9,366 nt of DNA from Thermoplasmata archaeon. GTDB lineage: Archaea > Thermoplasmatota > Thermoplasmata > UBA184. Where the stretch lies: assembly GCA_021827545.1 (NCBI GenBank), contig JAKAVH010000136.1, positions 1-9,366 on the forward strand, in the 5' to 3' direction. Shown piece by piece: positions 6,984 through 9,366 of the stretch. The notes below the pieces were generated by a model that made no database searches, was not told the DNA's origin, and was given only the letters and a program-made list of their open reading frames with translations. How positions within the stretch are numbered: position 1 is the first letter of the stretch; the number at the start of each line of letters is the position of its first letter. Position numbers and translations under genes: made by a program.

Positions 6984-7399
6984 CCGGAGCGCCGCGATTT
7001 TAGCCGAGTGATCTCGCGGACGCACGGAAGAGCGTTCGGAGGGAGCATCGCCCGCGCTCCGTCGTCGAACGTAGAGCGTGGCCCATCCGTCGGCCGGACG
7101 GGCTCGACGGGAAAGGACCAGGGCCGAGTGCCTCTCCGATCGGATCGGCCCCCGGGCCGTGGCACCCAAGGCACGCGGCCGAAGCGTCCTGCTTCCCCAG
7201 CCACGAGGCGTTCCGTCGCCCCGGGACGCGATGCACCCGCGTCCGGGCGCTCGGGTTGGACGTTGCCAAGCTCGCGGTATGCGAGCGTATCGGATTCGTC
7301 GAGCAGGGGTACACCGCAGTGGGCCGGGAACGCGAGGCAGCCTTGACGCGCGGTCGGTGCATGGACGGGATCCTCCTCGGCCACTCGGAACGGGAGTTC
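6984..7399 (+). pseudogene. Frameshifted remnant of a GNAT-family N-acetyltransferase
   Basis: Three pieces of GNAT-like protein appear in order in three successive plus-strand frames. Piece 1 (6984-7076) includes HGRAFGGSIARAPSSNVE, like the beta strand 4 region; this is the weakest match. Piece 2 (7156-7194) is AVAPKARGRSVLL, like the acetyl-CoA-binding motif A (V-x-P-x-x-RGxGxG). Piece 3 (7205-7399) contains TRVRALGLDVAKLAV, then CERIGFVEQGY and a GRCMDGILLGHSERE end, which matches the motif B/C-terminal pattern ([YC]ER-[LI]-GF-x-E-x-G ... DG-x-x-x-D-x-[IL]-L-M). Spacing and total length (about 138 codons) suit a GNAT enzyme of 150-165 residues. The pyrophosphate loop is damaged, a few residues seem lost before CERIGF, and no single frame spans it. 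It could be decay or assembly error. It converges on the deacetylase gene, whose stop is about 40 bp downstream. Confidence 0.5.
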
Positions 7400-7440
7400 C
7401 CCTCGCTCGCCTGCCGCGCGCCCCGCGCGCCCGACCCCGG

Positions 7441-8595
7441 TCAACTCGGCCGGGGAAGCCGGACACCGAGAGTCGACTCGAGCACGCCGACGAGCTTCTC
7501 CTCGTCCTCCCGACGCCAGGGGGACGGGGCCGGTCGCGGATGCTCGCCCCAGGTTCGAGGGGCGGTCGCGCCGAGCGCGGCGCGATACTCTTCCCGCCAC
7601 CGGGCCGGCAGCGCCGCGGCATCGTCGGGGGCGTCGACCTGCGCGAGGATCGTCCCGGCCCGCGCGAGGACGCGGCTGACGGAATCGGCCCGGTATCCAC
7701 CGCCCCCCGTGACGAGCAACCGGCCGCGCGTCAGCTCCCTCGCGAGACCGAGGACCGTGCGGTCGACGTCCGCGTACGCCGCGGGCGTGTACTGCAACCG
7801 GGCGAGCGTGTCCCCGACGTGGCCGTCGACCCCGTGCTGAACGACGATCACGTCGGGGCGAAACGACCGAAGGAGCGTGGGAACGATCCGATGAAAGAGG
7901 GGTCGGAGCGCCCCGTCGCCCGCCCCCGGCGGGAGAGGCACGTTGACCTTCAGCCCCGCTCCGTCCCGGCGGCCACACTCCGTCGGGAACCCGGTCCCCG
8001 GGAAGAGCGTCCGTCCGTCCTGGTGGAAATCGATATCGAGCACGCGGCCCGACTCGTAGAAGCCGTACATCACCCCGTCCCCATGATGGGCGTCGATATC
8101 GAGGTAGGCGACCTTTCGGTGCTCGTCGACCGCGCGGGAGACCGCGACCGCGACGTCGTTGAAGATGCAGAACCCGCTCGCTCGGTCGGGGTGCGCGTGG
8201 TGCAGGCCGCCCGCCGGGTGGAACGCGGGCCGCCCCGCTTCGAGCGTCGTCCCGAGCCCCCGGTCGGCCCCGGCGACGATTCGGGCCGCCGCCTCGTAGC
8301 AGCCCGGGAACCCGGGGGTGTCCCCTGCGTCGAGGAGGACCGTTTCGCGGGCCCGGCTGGCCGCCTGGACCTTCGCGAGATACTCCGGGCGGTGGAACCG
8401 CTCGAGGCTCGCCCGCTCCGCCGGCGGTACCGAGCGGAGCCACTCGATTGGTCCCGGGTCGGCGGGAGGGACGACCGTTTCGAGGAGGCGGACCGCGAGC
8501 TCCCGACTCCGCTCCGAGAACGGATGCTCCGGGCCGAAGTCGTAGTCGTGAAACCTTTCGTCCCACACCACCGAGAGCCGAGGGGACGAGGTCAC
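7441..8595 (-). CDS. Histone deacetylase/AcuC-family zinc-dependent lysine deacetylase (class I type)
   Basis: A 384-residue cytosolic hydrolase that removes acetyl or other acyl groups from lysine or small amines. Family signatures are complete: N-terminal SVVWDERFHDYDFGPEHPF, the charge-relay pair H132/H133 in GGLHHAHPD, zinc ligands D168 and H170 in YLDIDAHHGDG, third ligand D257 in VQHGVDGHVGDTL, and catalytic Y301 in TGGGGY. The oxyanion-side tyrosine and the zinc triad point to an active enzyme. Length is typical of AcuC/class I members. The start is inferred: a GTG at 8595 begins exactly where homologues start, and there is no in-frame ATG nearby; the next in-frame ATGs (8745/8748) would add about 50 residues of non-conserved sequence and lie upstream of the promoter box. 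The TGA of a 33-codon upstream ORF overlaps this GTG. A substrate cannot be deduced; acetyl-CoA synthetase or chromatin proteins such as Alba or histones are possible. Confidence 0.93.
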   Translation of the reverse strand: MTSSPRLSVVWDERFHDYDFGPEHPFSERSRELAVRLLETVVPPADPGPIEWLRSVPPAERASLERFHRPEYLAKVQAASRARETVLLDAGDTPGFPGCYEAAARIVAGADRGLGTTLEAGRPAFHPAGGLHHAHPDRASGFCIFNDVAVAVSRAVDEHRKVAYLDIDAHHGDGVMYGFYESGRVLDIDFHQDGRTLFPGTGFPTECGRRDGAGLKVNVPLPPGAGDGALRPLFHRIVPTLLRSFRPDVIVVQHGVDGHVGDTLARLQYTPAAYADVDRTVLGLARELTRGRLLVTGGGGYRADSVSRVLARAGTILAQVDAPDDAAALPARWREEYRAALGATAPRTWGEHPRPAPSPWRREDEEKLVGVLESTLGVRLPRPS

Positions 8596-8693
8596 GAGGA
8601 ATCCCCGGTCGCTCGCCGCGCGGGACTGCTCCCGAGCGAAAGCGCTCGCGAGTGCGGTCGGTCTCGCCGCCCGGCATCCCGCAAGGCCCGCAT
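8592..8693 (-). CDS. Possible leaderless upstream ORF (33 aa) overlapping the deacetylase start
   Basis: An ATG at 8693 lies exactly 27 bp after the centre of a TTATC box, the best-placed start codon for that promoter, but it is out of frame with the deacetylase. It opens a 33-residue basic peptide (MRALRDAGRRDR ... GDSS) that ends in TGA at 8594-8592. The TGA shares two bases with the deacetylase GTG (GTGA overlap), a geometry typical of translational coupling. A hairpin, CGAGCG/CGCTCG with a 4-base loop (8633-8648), lies within it. The peptide resembles nothing I know, so it may act only by being translated, or the ATG may be a chance codon in a 5' leader of about 100 nt. Confidence 0.35.
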   Translation of the reverse strand: MRALRDAGRRDRPHSRALSLGSSPARRATGDSS

Positions 8694-8716
8694 CCGGCCG
8701 GGGGAGACCGGTGGCG

Positions 8717-8724
8717 GGATAAGC
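8717..8724 (-). promoter_or_regulatory. TATA-like box upstream of the deacetylase
   Basis: The minus strand reads GCTTATCC, the same TTATC core as the regulator and cDPG-family promoters. It predicts a transcript start near 8693, about 98 nt before the deacetylase GTG, so the deacetylase message would have a leader unlike most genes here. Confidence 0.5.
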
Positions 8725-8745
8725 CGATCCCGTCCGGGCCGCCAT

Positions 8746-8753
8746 CATTATCT
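8746..8753 (+). promoter_or_regulatory. TATA-like box of the small winged-helix gene
   Basis: CATTATCT on the plus strand, with the TTATC core centred 35 bp before the ATG at 8785. The predicted transcript start is near 8776, giving a leader of about 8 nt. It stands back to back with the deacetylase box, with 25 bp between the two cores. Confidence 0.5.
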
Positions 8754-8784
8754 GCCCCGTGGGGTCGCGAGGCCGGGGCCATCG

Positions 8785-9009
8785 ATGGGCATCGAGGACG
8801 AGGTGTCGCCGAACGCGGTCAAGGTGTACAAGGCGATGAAGGACCTCGCGATGCTCTCCGAAGAGAAGATGGGCACCGCCGAGCGCGTCACCCAGTCGGC
8901 GCACCTCCCGAAGACGATGGTCATGAACTCCCTCCAGGAGCTCCAGACGAAGGGCTGGGCCCGTCGGAAGGTCCGCGAGAAGGCCGCGGGCTACTACCTC
9001 GTGAAGTGA
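8785..9009 (+). CDS. Small winged-helix DNA-binding protein
   Basis: A 74-residue protein that is almost wholly one winged helix-turn-helix: helix 1 about residues 10-22 (NAVKVYKAMKDLA), helix 2 about 28-37 (KMGTAERVTQSA), recognition helix about 41-55 (LPKTMVMNSLQELQT) and a beta wing at 56-73 (KGWARRKVREKAAGYYLV). It has no extra ligand or oligomerisation domain. It is rich in lysine and arginine in the wing, fitting DNA binding. I know no specific gene name for it. It may be a transcription regulator or a chromatin-associated factor. It is divergent from the deacetylase, 190 bp from that GTG, and its stop is only 22 bp from the stop of the convergent TFB gene. Confidence 0.85.
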   Translation: MGIEDEVSPNAVKVYKAMKDLAMLSEEKMGTAERVTQSAHLPKTMVMNSLQELQTKGWARRKVREKAAGYYLVK

Positions 9010-9031
9010 GCGGCCCGCCGACCGCGGCGCA

Positions 9032-9366
9032 CTACTCCGACTTCGGGGTCGGCGCGGCGGGGCGGTTCCACACCTTCTCGACCAGGCGGCTGGTGGAGCG
9101 CAGTGTTACTTCGGTCACCGAGCTCACGCGGGCGACTTGCGCGCGCGACCGGTGTTCGCCGTTCTCCTCGGCCGCGAGGTAGATCAGGGCGGCCACGAGG
9201 CCGTGCGGGCTCAGACCGGAAAGCTCGGGGTCGTCCCGGGCCTGGTCGAGCATCGCTTCGACGGTCGAACGGACCCGCGGAGAGAGCGCGAGCTCCTGGG
9301 CGTATCGGGTCAGGAACGCCTTGGTCCCGACCCCCGGGATCGCGAGACCGCTTCCCCGCTGGATCA
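9032..9366 (-). CDS. tfb: Transcription initiation factor B (TFB), C-terminal part
   Basis: The last 110 codons of a gene that enters from the right edge. The visible part is the second cyclin-like repeat of archaeal TFB/TFIIB: TKAFLTRYAQELALSPRVRS, then ELSGLSPHGLVAALIYLAAE, then GEHRSRAQVARVSSVTEVTL and a final RSTSRLVEKVW. The SP-x-G-[LI]-x-AA-x-[IL]-Y core and the VT[EP]VT[IL]R helix-turn-helix, which contacts the BRE, are well conserved. TFB recruits RNA polymerase after TBP binds the TATA box. The N-terminal zinc ribbon and first cyclin repeat are outside the window. The tail after VEKVW (NRPAAPTPKSE) is short and Pro-rich. The gene is convergent with the small winged-helix gene. Confidence 0.93.
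   Translation of the reverse strand, partial: IQRGSGLAIPGVGTKAFLTRYAQELALSPRVRSTVEAMLDQARDDPELSGLSPHGLVAALIYLAAEENGEHRSRAQVARVSSVTEVTLRSTSRLVEKVWNRPAAPTPKSE

Noticed and set aside
7000..7362. Minus-strand frame with a CLGCH (CxxCH haem-binding) motif near 7170
   Set aside because: A single motif in a low-complexity frame without a signal peptide, helices or axial Met context. The plus strand in the same place shows GNAT-like content.
6765..7440. Possible RNase P RNA or SRP RNA in the gene-poor stretch
   Set aside because: I looked on both strands for the conserved RNase P and SRP helix 8 stretches and found none. Only short GC-rich hairpins are present.
5589..7700. Minus-strand open frame extending the CBS protein far upstream
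   Set aside because: It runs antisense through the CxxCxxCC protein and has no recognisable content before the CBS pair. The ATG at 5588 with its box 25 bp upstream explains the gene.
8596..8748. N-terminal extension of the deacetylase to the in-frame ATGs at 8745/8748
   Set aside because: The added residues look non-coding and lie upstream of the TTATC box; homologues begin at the GTG at 8595.
1..9366. Mobile elements, CRISPR arrays, tRNA genes or phage genes
   Set aside because: No transposase, integrase, regularly spaced repeats, cloverleaf with a T-loop or phage structural gene could be seen on either strand.

Overview
The window is very GC-rich (roughly 70% by eye), tightly packed and reads as archaeal chromosome. 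Three things point to archaea: a partial transcription factor B (TFB) gene at the right edge, the start of a cyclic 2,3-diphosphoglycerate synthase family gene at the left edge, and promoter spacing that implies leaderless transcripts. A short TATA-like box, often TTATC, sits about 25-29 bp upstream of several start codons, and I see no convincing Shine-Dalgarno sites. A terrestrial or hydrothermal high-GC Thermoplasmatota lineage would fit this content, but that placement is inference. No mobile element, CRISPR array, tRNA or rRNA was seen.

Left part (1-3489). On the minus strand are the 5' end of a cDPG-synthase/COG2403 GTPase gene, a response regulator (receiver, DUF835-like middle, ArsR-like winged helix) and a soluble double-PAS histidine kinase. 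Divergent from the kinase is a small receiver-like protein that has lost every phosphotransfer residue. Kinase, regulator and pseudo-receiver look like one cytosolic signalling unit whose output is direct DNA binding.

Middle (3490-6764). A DHA2-type MFS transporter and, upstream of it on the same strand, a two-CBS-domain protein are followed by a divergent CxxCxxCC (YkgJ-type) metal-binding protein with a long C-terminal region I do not recognise.

Right part (6765-9366). A gene-poor stretch of about 680 bp contains GC-rich hairpins and what I read as a frameshifted remnant of a GNAT acetyltransferase. It converges on an intact class I-type histone deacetylase/AcuC-family gene. The deacetylase promoter drives first a 33-codon upstream ORF whose TGA overlaps the deacetylase GTG start (GTGA). 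Divergent from it is a 74-residue winged-helix protein, convergent with the TFB gene.

The most interesting points are the co-occurrence of AcuA-like (GNAT, decayed), AcuB-like (CBS) and AcuC-like (deacetylase) parts within 3.5 kb, the leaderless upstream ORF before the deacetylase, the unusual response-regulator architecture, and the degenerate receiver facing the kinase.
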